From Epiperipatus broadwayi (Eukaryota; Onychophora; Udeonychophora; Euonychophora; Peripatidae), in assembly GCA_028023455.1 (NCBI GenBank), contig JAQFVV010000229.1, forward strand, positions 1,054,501 to 1,118,500: a stretch of DNA of 64,000 nt. Reading direction: 5' to 3'. A model generated the notes under the pieces. That model saw only the letters and a list, made by a program, of their open reading frames with translations, did no database searches and was not told where the DNA came from. Below, piece after piece: positions 48,051 through 60,048 of the stretch (positions within the stretch are counted from its first letter, which is position 1; every line of letters begins with the position of its first letter). A program made the translations under genes and the position numbers.

Positions 48051-48211
<161 letters not shown>

Positions 48212-48507
48212 TAGGATTCGAGAAAAAATTGATATTTGTTTTTAGGAACAACTGCAGCTAAATTTCAACAACAGTTAAACTCCTAAATTTTGTATTTTCA
48301 GATTTATCAAGTTTCTGTAAGCTTTAAATTTTTAAGTAATCTATTGTAGATGTAAAGATAAGTCTGTTTTTTTGGAGTTCCCTGAGGCTGTTTTTGAATG
48401 ATTCTTTAATTGTGAATGAATTATGAGAAACTTAATTGATTAACTGAAAACATGCTGCATAATTCACAAAAATGAATATGAAGCTTCAAAAGCGATATAA
48501 GAACTTA

Positions 48508-48597
48508 GTCAAGCGATGGTGGCTTAGCGGTTAGCATAGCTGCCTTCCAAGCAGTTGGGCCGGGTTCGCTTCCCGGTCAACGCATTTGACCTATGAG
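48508..48597 (+). mobile_element. tRNA-derived SINE with clear target-site duplication
   Basis: An A-box-like tggcttagcgg, an anticodon loop CTTCCAA and an intact B-box arm (ccgggttcgcttcccgg) match the family at 3.6, 35.9 and 37.9 kb. The 20-bp flanks aaaagcgatataagaactta (48488-48507) and aaaagcgttataagaactta (48598-48617) differ at one base, giving exact insertion ends. The body is only about 90 bp, so it is essentially a tRNA-like head. Confidence 0.85.
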
Positions 48598-48619
48598 AAA
48601 AGCGTTATAAGAACTTAAA

Positions 48620-51105
48620 AACCAAAAATTCATTTTCTGATAAGATTTAAAAGTTACTAACTGAATAAAATTATTTAAAATCCTAATCATTTGCTAATAT
48701 ATTTATGTTAGATCTTTTTTGACATAATGAACGTAATATATGAACTTTAAACCAACAAACATCGCATAACCCAACTTACACAATGCTTTTCAGTGGCAAA
48801 TTCTATTTCTACTACTCCAATTTTACACTTATTATTAATTTGAGTAATAAATTGATGTTATATTATGATGCTTAATAAATATCTATCAAATGTCCTATCC
48901 ATACCCATAGACTAGTTTTTAGCTTAAGATTTTGTCACTGTGGGTTTTGAATTAGAATATATTGCACCTGAATTTTGTAAATCTAACACATTTTCCTCCA
49001 GTAGTCATATTTTATTTCTTTTTTTACTATCTGACTACCAGCTCAAATTCAAAAACAACTTACTGTTTTGAATCTTAACCATCTTGATCGCATAGATTAG
49101 ACATCAAGTCTAAATGTTTTAATGTCCTCAGAATTTAATAATTGTAGACACATCTATCTTTTAACCTGAATTGATATAAAATATCACATGACTCGGTTTT
49201 CACAATACTTTTCAGTAGCAAATTGTATTTTCCCTAATACAGTTCATGTAAATTTTAGTATTCAATAATTTATAAATAATACTATTTAACAAATCTTTAA
49301 TGAGTGCTTCCCTATTCATATATTAGACTACTTTTTTGGTTGTAATTTTCTTCAGTGAACGATTTTAGATCTGGATTTAGTGCACCTGGATTATTTGGAT
49401 CTAATAGCTGCTGGAGTAAAGCTGCAATAGATTTTTAAAAAATCTATTTACAGTGAACTCAACTTTTTATTGACAAGAGACAAAAACTAGTCTTGGGTTA
49501 TGGAGAGAAACTTAAGCGTACTCTAAGTATGAAACTGGAGGAGGGAAAAGAGAATATCTGTATATGTAAGATAATTCAAATGATGTATTGAATGAGTAAA
49601 AAAATACTTCTTAAATAATCTAAAGAATTCAGAAAATTACTTTTAATTATACAATCACAATGACCAGATTTATTTAGATTTGAATGAAAATATTTATTTT
49701 AATGAGATTAAATAGTTTTTTGTCAATTCAAAACTAGGACTGTAATCTTATGATATATCTTTAGACGTGATATTTAACTTTAAAACTACTGAAAGTTTTA
49801 AATGGGTACATAAAGTTGTTTCATTTATTGTAAAAATGCCTTCTATCAATCTAAATTATAAAAAGGGAGAAAGATTTCTGTAATTTCTTCGAGTTAATGA
49901 GAATTTAGTAGCGATTTACTATTGTTTTAGAAATCCAAAAGCAATATAAATATAACTTTTGTTGTTGGGCAATTACAAAAAAAATACATTGATTTTTCTA
50001 AAATATCTTAACTCTATTTGAAATGATTTGTAGCAGGATTTGAAATTATAGGTGTTGGAAGCCGAAGATTATCGTAATACAAGGCTTTTATTGTAATTAT
50101 CTGAGAGGAAATCTTAAAATAACTAATGAAAAATATGAGGTATTTGAAACAGAAACTAGGGTTAAACAAGTATTGATATTATTTTTCAACATTTTTATTA
50201 CAACAATTTTAGAATAGTTTATAGATATTTCATGAAAGAGACATCAAAATGAAATGTAACTTTGATGGTTATGTTTCTAATTTGAACCTTTTCAAAGCAA
50301 AAAGATCTTGGCTTCTGGATTTACAGGATAGTGATAACAATATTTTTGTCTTGATGTACAAAATATTTTTTAAAGTTTTGAATGCAATCTGTAATGAATT
50401 TGATTTAGAATTAACATTTAAATATCTCTAGCTAGTGACTAGAAAAAACTTCAGTAACTTTTAATTTTCAGAATTATTAACTTGAAAACGTTAATCAATT
50501 GAAATATTTTGGTGGCTTTTTTGATAAAAAGTTTAAACGTTGAGGTCGATATAAAGCACAGATAAAATATTGCATATATTGTTTTAAATACTGCAACTAA
50601 ATTAATTGTTATATAAAAATGTTTTTGATCAATTCATTATATGAAAGTAAAACAGTTCCCATATTCTTGTAACAAAAAAACAGTTAAAATTTTTTATTTA
50701 ACAATGTTCTTCAAATTCCAAAAATACCCTAGTAAGACTATATATAAGATCAAACGTTATGCTTTTTTCTTAATGGATGAGATATAATTCAAACTATTGT
50801 TATCAGCAGCTTTTTTGGATGCACATATGAAATGAATGAAAAATAAGTTCCTAAAAAGATATTGTATAAGAATTTGAGCTGATTTTTCAGAAGGCACACC
50901 CTAATCACATTATAAAAATTATCTCAAAATCACTTTTGAAAAGTGCAATATTAATTGTTTTTATTGAAAATATATGGTTGAAAATAGAATACAGTAGAGA
51001 ACTAAAATAAAAAAAAATGAAGTCTTTCAAAAAGTAAAGTATGTTATTAAGAATTAATAAATAGTTCCTATCAATCAGCCGGATGTCAAATAAAGGCAAT
51101 AAATG
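48620..51105. other. AT-rich stretch, no gene seen
   Basis: Two loosely similar segments occur near 48770-49020 and 49190-49420 (cacaa(t)gcttttcagt(g/a)gcaaatt, then gcacctgaattttgtaaatc(t)), a diverged tandem duplication of about 420 bp. Nothing coding was recognised. Confidence 0.45.
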
Positions 51106-51113
51106 AACAATAA

Positions 51114-51159
51114 TACCAACTGATGATTGCTGGTTTAGCATGAAATACATATATTGGTG
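51114..51159 (+). ncRNA. Hammerhead ribozyme, near-canonical core
   Basis: Helix I TACCAA (51114-51119) pairs with TTGGTG (51154-51159). The core CTGATGA is at 51120-51126. Helix II TGCT/AGCA has a GGTTT loop with one unpaired T on each side. GAAA is at 51142-51145. A short AT/AT helix III (51145-51146, 51151-51152) encloses ACAT, with predicted cleavage between 51153 and 51154 after an AUA triplet. This is the most complete copy of the family. Confidence 0.65.
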
Positions 51160-51586
51160 ATTATTTATCTTTTCGACATATATGTGTTTGAGTATATCAG
51201 TGCTATGAGATAGTGTGGAGAGTGGTGGTTGTGTGAAAGTCTGTGCTCATATACCCTATATATTACATATATAGACACAGGTATATAATAAGCTTGTGTG
51301 TTTCAGTTATTACATAGTAGAGATGTCTGCCCATCCCTTATATATGTATTAAATGGATTATGCCCTGTAAATGAGGGGTTAGATTGATCTTAGGTCAACA
51401 TGGTGTGACAAGAATCTCAGCCTCAGGGTGGCCTTTGAGCATTTGATCGTCAGATTTTCAATTGGATGGACGGTTGAAGAGTTGGAGTGTGGAGTAGATT
51501 GAAGCCTGTCCATTAAAGTATGAGGATTGGCTATCTTAATATATATCTGAGCACTTATAGAATATATGTATAGAGATGGTAATCTG

Positions 51587-51632
51587 GACCAACTAATTAT
51601 TGCTGGTTTAGCATGAAATACGTATATTGGTG
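51587..51632 (+). ncRNA. Decayed hammerhead core of the second tandem copy
   Basis: Helix I (ACCAA with TTGGT), helix II (TGCT/AGCA), GAAA and ATACGTAT are intact, but the core reads CTAATTA where CTGATGA is expected. G5 and G8 are lost, so activity is unlikely. Confidence 0.5.
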
Positions 51633-51754
51633 ATTATTTATCTTTTCGACATATATGTGTTTGGGTGTATCAGTGTTATGAGATAGTGTGGAGAGTGGTG
51701 GCTTGTGTGAAAGTCTGTGCTCATATACCCTATATATTATATAGTAATAATAAT

Positions 51755-52430
51755 AATTGTAACTTTGTTCAAATATATGTAACAGAAATGGAAGTAACTT
51801 CTCACTGAATTTGACATTATATTACTTAGTTGGAGATAGTTATTTCCATTTCAATTACAAAATAAATAAAAATGAACAGTATATTTCCCGATATTTGTAT
51901 AGTCATTGCAAACATTTCTTTAACAAGTAAAGAATAGTCTTATTGTCAATAGTTATTCAGAGATATAATTCATATCCAGTCTCTAATCAATGCAATTTTT
52001 TTTTTCTGTCTATAAAATTCAAAAAATGTAGCAATTTAATGTGAATTGAAAGTCAGTAATAGTATTTTATTTAACCAAATCATTCATTATAAGGGAATAT
52101 ATATATATATAGTAACGGAATAAGTATATGCCGTTACATTTCTTTCAAATAAAAGTGAAAAAATATATAAAATCACCCTCAAGTAGAAATATATATATAT
52201 AAAGATAATTTAATAATTTTATTTAAATTAATATACGTAATGCACAGATGTCAAACTAATTATATAACTTAAAGTTTAAAATCTAAAAACAAGATTGTTT
52301 TAATATAAAATAGAAACTATTGATTAGTTATTTTAATCTTAGAATGTAAATGATTTTCTATATTGACGCAATTGCAAACAGGCACTTGGGCATAAAGTCA
52401 AATAAGAGATAAATAAAAATACTAGTGATA
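51755..52430. other. AT-rich stretch, no gene seen
   Basis: Only AT runs were recognised. Confidence 0.45.
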
Positions 52431-52930
52431 AAAATTTTGAGTTCCCGCTTTAAAGAAAGCTGACCAATAACAATGGAAATAAGCACATGGTCCACAGAGA
52501 AAAGTTAAACCATGTAAGATCGATCCTGGAATTTGCTTATTTCTAAGGTTACAGCCTTAGTAAATTATTACTTAATATAATAATGGGCGTTTAATAAAAT
52601 TTATAATTACAAAGATATAAAAAGAAAACTTTGAAGTTGAGATGCAGATTGAATTGCTCTTGCTGATTGTGTGTTATTAAATATATTTATAAGTGTATTG
52701 CCGATCACCAAAATGTAGGGGTCAGCAATATTTTACGTTTCGTGCTTGCACCAGTCGTGGCGGTCTCCGGAGTATGATGGTTACCTGAAACTGGCAGCAA
52801 CAGACTTCTCTCCACATACAGCAATATAAAATGGAAAGAACTTTGAATTGTGCGATGCATCAAGGACTGCAAAGACGGACTTTATCTACAGCATTGGAAA
52901 GTATAAACTTTTGTTTTAAATGAAAGATGA
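52430..52930. repeat. Less AT-rich dispersed repeat, related to the 30.75-kb hairpin
   Basis: 52537-52620 (ctaaggttacagcctt, then gggcgtttaataaaattt) is similar to the reverse complement of 30715-30790. The following 52680-52830 segment has many CpGs and a minus-strand ggtgcaagcacgaaacg that superficially resembles a ribozyme helix II plus GAAA, but no CUGANGA core precedes it. Confidence 0.5.
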
Positions 52931-53179
52931 ACATTAATTATATAATACTTTTTCAAGTAGTAATTCTAAATGTCACTTAACTTTTAAAACTTATCTGACT
53001 AAAATTTTAAATTATTTATTATATTTTTATATATGTGTTTGATATCATTTTCATTCTGTAAATTTCTTTTAAATTAATAATTTAAAAATAGGCATAAATG
53101 GCTGCATAGATTCGTAAGATTGTTAGTTTAAAGCAAATAAACATCACATGATCACATATAGTGAGTTTTGCCTGTTTAA

Positions 53180-53760
53180 ATTGTTAGTTTAAGGGTGTTA
53201 ATTTTGGGCTAATTCTTTCGCAGTTAAATCAGTGCTGATGGATAGTTGTGTGGATGTTTTATGTCAATGTAATCTGAGTAGGTGCATTGGATACTCATTC
53301 CCTTGTACCGCGTTAGCATGCAGGGCATAATACCCATCTAAACATATGGCCAAAAGTGTAGCAATCATGTTGTCAATGGTCATAAGTATTTCCTACACTA
53401 TTGATTTTCTTATACTCTGACTGGGACAGTAAGCAGGCAAAGACTGCCATCCCCTTTTGCAGAGCATCTCTTCTATATATATTTCAAAAATTTCATTTTG
53501 TACCACCAATTGGGTAGTGGACCATTCCTGTCTGTTGGTGAGGTTTATTAATATGGTCATGGGGAAGATGATCATTCCTTCCCACCATAATTCTTTATTT
53601 CTCAAATGATATCATGCCACAGACGTAAATTCCTGTTATCATGTATGTGTTATGCTAATAATCTCATTTTGCATTGGTCACATCGGTATATCAATAAGCT
53701 AGCATTGGTTTGAATGCAGGATTTTAGCTTAGGATTAAAAGGGATTGTGTTGGTTATATG
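53180..53760. other. Less AT-rich, unrecognised block
   Basis: The 70-codon minus frame (53393-53605) begins MRNKELWWEGMIIF. WWEG followed by a hydrophobic stretch weakly recalls the W-W-x-GP segment near BEL/Pao integrases, but no other integrase motif is seen. It may be a retroelement scrap. Confidence 0.2.
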
Positions 53761-53769
53761 CGTAATCTA

Positions 53770-56700
53770 TGTAGCATATTCACGCTTATTAAAATTGTAT
53801 TAAGTCAATTAAATGCTTCCATCTATGCATATAATTCAAATCAAATACATTCACTAGTTAATTTAATTTTCTTTTTAATGTGTGTGTGCATTATAATAAA
53901 ATGTTTTGTTGAATTAATTTTGGCAGTAACTTATTTTATATATTTTATTAATAATATTTAAAATTCAGAATTAAAAATTTGAATATATAGTATGATACTT
54001 TAAACTCAGCTTCTCCCTGAGCTAGTGACTGGGTTTTCGGTTCGATAAAAGAGTAATCTCTCATGTGCGTGTCTGCCTACTATATAAATTTTCTAGGTTT
54101 AAATGGCCTAGTGGCATCCTGATATGGCATATTAAGTTAGGGAGGTTCCGTTGATCGTTATAATATATATATACAAAACTTTATGTTCGTTTATAAGTAC
54201 AGAGAATAAAATCTGCATAAAATAACCTAGTAGTAGACATACATTAAACTTATTTTTAAGATATTAATTCTAGATTTTTAAAATGTATATAAATTTATAA
54301 AAATATAATCATTAATAAGTAAAAATTCGTTTATTTATTTGTTCTAAAAGAAAGTTACTTTAACTGAAAAAATACTTCCTTTTATTAAAATTATTTTAGA
54401 AGAAAAATTTAATTGATTAATGTCTAGAGAAAAGTTTTAATAGAAAAAAATTTTACCATTGCAATTCATCTAGCCAAGGAAATAATTTTAAATAAAACAA
54501 TTGATAATTTAAATGGGGCATTATGTTAATGGAGATTAGATTGCAGGAATTCGAAGAAATAATTCAAATCCTCAAAGAAGGCAAAGCATTAAAGCCATCA
54601 GAATCTATAGACAAATAACTGCTATAAAGTTAAAGAGATCCCCCTCCCCCCAAAAAAAAAAACAATATATGGGTAAATTTTTAATAAAATTTTATTTACT
54701 ATATAAAATTTAGGTGTTTATAAAAAGTTATTCATTTTTATTTAGAAAATCTAAATATATAATATCCAAGTAATAATCAAGATTAAATACTTTTTTACTA
54801 AGTATTCATTGTCAATATTTACAGCTAGAAATAAATTCCTTAAATAAATCAATATTCTTCCACTGTTTATGAAATCACATAGTTGCAAAAAATATATGTA
54901 TTTCTAAAAAAGTGATTTAAGACTATAATTTAAGTAATTGAAATATGTTGTGTTACTAAACGTATGTGCATATGAGTATGTCTATATTTATATTAATATT
55001 ATGATTTATTATAGATGTAAACCCGATAGACATAAAATTTAAATTAATATATAATTTCAAACATTCTTTCGTTTCAAGTCCTATTTATTTTTTAAACCAC
55101 TTTTCAATTTCGTTTCTACATTTCAACTTTATTCTATGAGCCTACGTTTCAACTTTATTATATGATCATGGTCAAGGATTATTCTCCTTGCTTACTTTTA
55201 TATTTGTCTTTTGTCCTTATCACTTGCTATATAAGTCAATAAAAAATAAAAATAATAATGATTTAGTATCAGGATCGTTTTTCTTTGTTTATGCAAAGAC
55301 ATATAAATATAATTTTAATTTTGATTCTGAAAATGTTAATATTGTTCATGAGGAGAGAAACCATAACAAAAATAAAATTAAAAAGAAATTTTTTATAAAT
55401 ATAAATAGGATATCTATAATTAATTGACAAGCTGCTAACATTAAACTTAGGCAATCTTGGAATATGACTTGATGATGTTTGCTTCAATTATATTTTAAAT
55501 TAAATGGCAGTTGAAGAAGATTAAGTGATTAACCAAAAGTACTTCTGCATATTGTAAGACTTCTTATAATATATAATCACTGTTATATTTATTATTACAT
55601 TTATATATCACTTAAGATCCTAAGTGTTTTTCTCAAAATAATTTTTTTCAAAAAATTTTCAATTCTTGATCTTTATCACTAATTTCAAATATACCGATTT
55701 TCTAAAATTAAGTTCTGACAATAAAGACATACATGCAAATACTTTTTCATATTATCACAAATTCAAAATCTAAGATATTTATTTTCTAGTTTCCCAAAAT
55801 TTTCTACATTAGTTTTGCAAGTCTTTGAAGGTTTTTATTAAAACTCAATTGAAGATTCTTTCTTGTGATAATATCCAAATATTGTTCCTCATAAAAACTA
55901 TGAAATATAAATCAGATGAAGTTGTGTTGTCTTTTCTCCAGACAGATTAATAAAAAAATGAATTTTCTATCTTTACACAAACATATTCACTTTTTTAATG
56001 CTTTAACACTACTACTACCAATTCAAATGACTAAACCGAATCCAGTGTTGTTATTCAATAATTGCATATATATATTCTTACAGTTAATATGATGCTACTT
56101 TTAAAATATTTCAAACAATCATATTAAATATTACTTGTATTTTTCAATTCATAATACATTTTCATCAAAATAATTTTCTATTGATTGAAAGAACAATTTT
56201 GATTATCTCTTCAACTTGCTTTTACCACTTTTAATTTGTCCTTCAATGTCTGTTCCATTTTCTATAATATTTACTTGTATAACCAATTTGTGAACTTATT
56301 CATAATAAATTAAGTCAAATTATTTTGGATTTTTCTATTTACATCAATTTTTAAAATATGTTTCAAATAATAAGCATAATAGAAATAAAAATGTCTAAAC
56401 TTGGATTCTAATCACTGTGATTATTTAGCTTGAAAATAAAAACAGAATTGATGCTCCCTATAGTTACATAGTATGTCAGACTGTCAATATTGGCTGAAAT
56501 CAGTTTAATTGGGCAAAAGACTAATGGAATATTTATATCTCATTTTTACTGTTGACATCATTGTGGCTTTAAAAAGAATTGCCATTGCCATTATAATAAT
56601 GAGAACTATCAATGATAGTCACAACACTTCATTTGAACAAATATTAAAACTTAAATAAACTTTTATAGCTATAGAGAATCATGGGAAGTATCATAATTTG

Positions 56701-56775
56701 AACAATCTTGATCTTCATCTGCCCATTACTAACTAGTCTGTGATAATTTTTTTGCTTACTAGATGTTAATGAGAT
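53770..56775. other. AT-rich stretch, no gene seen
   Basis: Contains a B-box-like cggttcgataaaa near 54039 without a partner A box. The open frames at 55188-55487 lie opposite each other and are low in complexity. Confidence 0.45.
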
Positions 56776-56779
56776 ATTT

Positions 56780-57970
56780 ATTTTATATAGTGCAATGTTT
56801 CTGAATTGTAATAAACTAATAATCAGCTTTTTAAACTAAAGCACATGCACTTTGTGGATCTTAATAATAAATGAATACTCTCATTTTCCAATACAAGATA
56901 AAGTCTTTGTGAAAGAATAGAATGAATCCACCTATTCTTTCAATCCAAACATTTTAAGTATGGGCAAATCTTAAGTACTGGAAATGAGAGCATGAAGATA
57001 TTAAACAATCACTTTAAATTACTTTTACTATGTCTGAATGAATGACGCCTTTCACAAAGACTTTATCTTGTATTGGAAAATGAAAGTATTCATTTATTGT
57101 TACGATTCACAAAGCCATGTGCATTAGCTTAAAAAGCTGATTATTAGTTTTTTGCTAGATGTTTTATTATTGATAAATGATTCAAGATGATAAAAAAAGT
57201 CAATTATTTTTAAGACTTCATTATCAATTTTGAAGTCAGCTATTGATTCTGTCATTATAATCTCTTTTTCATATTTAGCCTTAATTTTATTTTTTTATTC
57301 TGTTCTTTATATTTACTATAAGATCTTTTAAATAAGATATTTATTTTATATAGTGTGCGATGCTTTAAACTGTAATAATGAATACTCTCATTTTTCAAAT
57401 ACAAGATAAAGTCTTTGTGAAAGAATAGAATGAACCTACCTATTCTTTCAACCCAAATGTTTAAGTATGGGCAAATCTTAAGTATCTGAAAATGAGAGTG
57501 AGAAGATATTAACCATTATTTTAAATTACTTTTACTATGTGTGAATGAATGATGCCTGCAAAATTTACTAGAATTTATGATATGTCATTCTTGAATGAAA
57601 TTAAACATATGTAAATAAGATATTTATTTTATATAGCACAATGTTTTAAACTGTAATAATAATCAGCATTAAGCTAATGCACATGTGCTTTGTGGATTTT
57701 AACAATAAATGAATACTCTCATTTTTCAAATACAAGATAAATTCTTTGTGAAAGAATAGAATGAATCCATCTATTCTTTCAACCGAAACATTTAAGTATG
57801 GGCAAATCTTAAGTATCTGAAAATGAGAGCGTGAAGATATTAACCATCACTTTAAATTACTTTTACTATGTCTGAATGAATGATGCCTGCAAAATTTACT
57901 AGAATTTATGATACATCATTCTTGAATGAAATTAAACATAAGATCTTTTGTATTTATAATTATAGGTAAA
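56780..57970. mobile_element. 331-bp-family cluster: inverted pair then two direct copies
   Basis: 56817-56913 is inverted relative to 57052-57146. Two further direct copies follow, anchored by gaatactctcatttttcaaa at 57380 and 57711 and by tttatatag(t/c)(g/a)c(g/a)atg at about 57343 and 57634. Each has the gaaagaatagaatgaa(t/c)c...attctttc hairpin and a gtatgggcaaatcttaagtat block. The first direct copy lacks about 45 bp at its start. Confidence 0.75.
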
Positions 57971-57974
57971 GAGA

Positions 57975-58845
57975 CTCATGATATTTTTTTAACATTATAA
58001 AATCCACATTTATCTTCATCTAATCTACATTTCTGGCATTATGTATTTGGCATGCAAGTTGAACCATTAGGATGACAATTTATAGTCTCTGTAACTTCAT
58101 TGTGTGAAATCATCATAATTTGTATTAATTCTAATTTTACTTTTACATAAATTTCTCAAAATATAGCAAAATGTTTGAATACATTCATTTTTCTAATTTG
58201 GCATGATCAACTAAATCAAAAGATGTATAGCTTTTTTTCTGGCATTGATTTAAATAAAATATATAAAATAATACAGATGAAACAAAATTGTTTATATTAA
58301 TTGCTTTTATTGACTGTGCACTAAAAAGAAAAAAATATTGTTTCTATAACCACAATTGGGGTTTTTGATTTAAATTGAAATAAATGAATGGGGTGTCCAG
58401 AAGTCAACTAAGTCAATCCCTTGTTATATAAAAATAGGGATTAACTTAATTAATTTCTGAACCCATCCCAATTAATAAAAATTCACCTATTTAAAAAATT
58501 AATGTGCCCTATCACTTTTCTACACATTTTAAACAAATGTACAAAATTTCAATAAGTTATATTAAACTTGAATATTTTAAACTTTAATTTTAAAATGTTA
58601 AATGGTTTAAAGAAAAAGAAAAAAATCTTTTTACTGCAAATAAACAAACAAACAAACAGATGTTACTAGTTTAATAAAAGCATTTAATAAATAAATTATA
58701 ATAATAAATAAATAGAAAATCTAACAACTTTAATGCACAAACATACATAATATTAAAATTAGATATTTCAGCAACACTATCTGTGAACAAATATAAATAT
58801 AAATTATGAATTTCAAACAGATAAACTTAAAAGGATACCAGTTAT
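57975..58845. other. AT-rich stretch, no gene seen
   Basis: No coding pattern or repeat pair was recognised. Confidence 0.45.
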
Positions 58846-58915
58846 ATATATGTAATTATATAATTGAATATTTATAAATACAGTAATCAGATATATTTTT
58901 AAAAATTTTATTCAC

Positions 58916-58957
58916 TTAATAGCGCTTTCAACTACCCTTGTAGTCTTTGTCAACTAA
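58916..58957 (-). ncRNA. Hammerhead-like fold, left arm (U3/A8 core)
   Basis: The minus strand reads TTAG, core TTGACAA plus A (58953 to 58946), helix II GACTAC/GTAGTT around AAGG, GAAA (58929 to 58926), then AGCGCT, A and TTAA. Helix I pairs TTAG with TTAA through one G-U. Helix III (AGC/GCT) has lost its loop. Confidence 0.45.
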
Positions 58958-59163
58958 CACTTTGAAATGTTAACTTTCCCACAATTTCGTGATCTTAACG
59001 TTTGCTGCTTGCCTAACTTCTTTTATTTTTCTTTTGTTGTTATTTTTTTAATTTTCAATATTATAACATTGTTGTAATATACAAATATAAACATGACATA
59101 ATTAGCAGGCAGGAAGCAAACATTATGATCCCAGAATTGTGGGAAGGTTAGCCTTTCAAAGTG

Positions 59164-59207
59164 TTAGTTGACAAAGACTACAAGGATAGTCAAAGCAGCG
59201 CTAGTAA
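59164..59207 (+). ncRNA. Hammerhead-like fold, right arm (G12 lost)
   Basis: Core TTGACAA (59168-59174), helix II GACTA/TAGTC, then AAA with the preceding G missing, and helix III AGC/GCT around AGC (59194-59202). It complements the left arm, which keeps G12 but lost the helix III loop, so an intact ancestor is implied. Confidence 0.4.
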
Positions 59208-59318
59208 GTAGATAAAAATTTTAAAAATATATCTGATTACTGTATTTATAAATATTCAATTATATAATTACATAAGAAGTACACACATCGAATTATATAT
59301 ATATATAAGCAATTGGTA

Positions 59319-60048
59319 ATTTACTAAATATTAGCCTTTTACAGCTACTGTACATGCGCTTTAATGAGTGTTAAATAATAAATGAATACTTGTCAGTGCC
59401 CATACAAGATATAGCATTTAAGAAAGAATAAAATGAATCCACTTATTCTTTCCAAACCCAAATGTTTATATATGGGCAAATCTTAAGTACTGGCAAATAA
59501 AGCGTGAAGATAGATCATTCACTTTAAATTACGGTTCGCGTTATCTGACTCGATGAAATTACTTAGAATTTACTTAAACGTCACTCCCAAACGAAACTCA
59601 AACATATGTAAACAAGCATCTATTTATATAGCGCGATGTTTATAATTGTAATTTACTAAATATCAGCCTTTTACAGCTACTGTACATGCGCTTTAATGAG
59701 TGTTATTTAATAAATGAATACTTTTCAGTGCCCATACAAGATATAGCACTTAAGAAAGAATAAAATGAATCTACTTATTCTTTTCGAACCCAAATGTTTA
59801 TATATGGGCAAATCTTAAGTACTAGCAAATAAAGCGTGAAGATAGATCATTCACTTTAAATTACGGTTCACGTTGTCTGACTAAATGACGTCGACGAAAT
59901 TACTTAGAATTTACTTAAACGTCACTCTCAAACGAAACTCAAACATATGTAAACAAGCATCTATTTATATAGCGCAATGTTTATAATTGTAATTTACTAA
60001 ATATCAGCCTTTTACAGCTACTGTACATGCGCTTTAATGAATGTTAAA
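59319..60048 (+). mobile_element. 331-bp-family tandem array with 13-bp target duplication
   Basis: Units start at aatttactaaata at 59319, 59650 and 59991 (periods 331 and 341), the third cut after about 60 bp. The flanks share taagcaattggta at about 59306-59318 and 60050-60062, a candidate target duplication. Each unit has the aagaaagaataaaatgaat...attctt hairpin, a tatatgggcaaatcttaagta block and a tttatatagcgc(g/a)atgttta end. Confidence 0.8.

Larger units (their letters stand above)
51110..51748 (+). mobile_element. Tandem pair of HHR-bearing SINE-like repeats, 473-bp spacing
   Basis: Two direct copies (51110-51268 and about 51573-51748) share gctggtttagcatgaaatac, gattatttatcttttcgaca, gatagtgtggagagtggtgg and ctgtgctcatataccc. 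Core positions are 51120 and 51593, so the period is 473 bp. The intervening 51.27-51.57 kb has an inverted partner at 41.3-41.55 kb, so the full repeat unit is longer than the 160-bp head. Confidence 0.75.
58849..59274. mobile_element. Penelope-like fold-back with HHR cores, no coding
   Basis: Arms of about 165-170 bp (58849-59014 and 59104-59274) are inverted copies around a 90-bp AT-rich spacer. Both contain gttgacaaagactacaagg, a hammerhead-like core of the same type as at 60.3 kb. The structure matches the inverted termini of the complete PLE at 42-44 kb without its coding centre. Confidence 0.65.

Noticed and set aside
52715-52760. Hammerhead-like ggtgcaagcacgaaacg on the minus strand
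   Set aside because: There is a helix-II-like hairpin and GAAA, but no CUGANGA-type core before it and no helix III after it.
53393-53605. BEL/Pao integrase fragment
   Set aside because: A single WWEG resemblance is not enough; no HHCC or DDE residues were found.
59319-60048. Hammerhead ribozyme in the 331-bp family
   Set aside because: Candidate gaaatt...aatt stems occur, but no core sequence fits on either strand.
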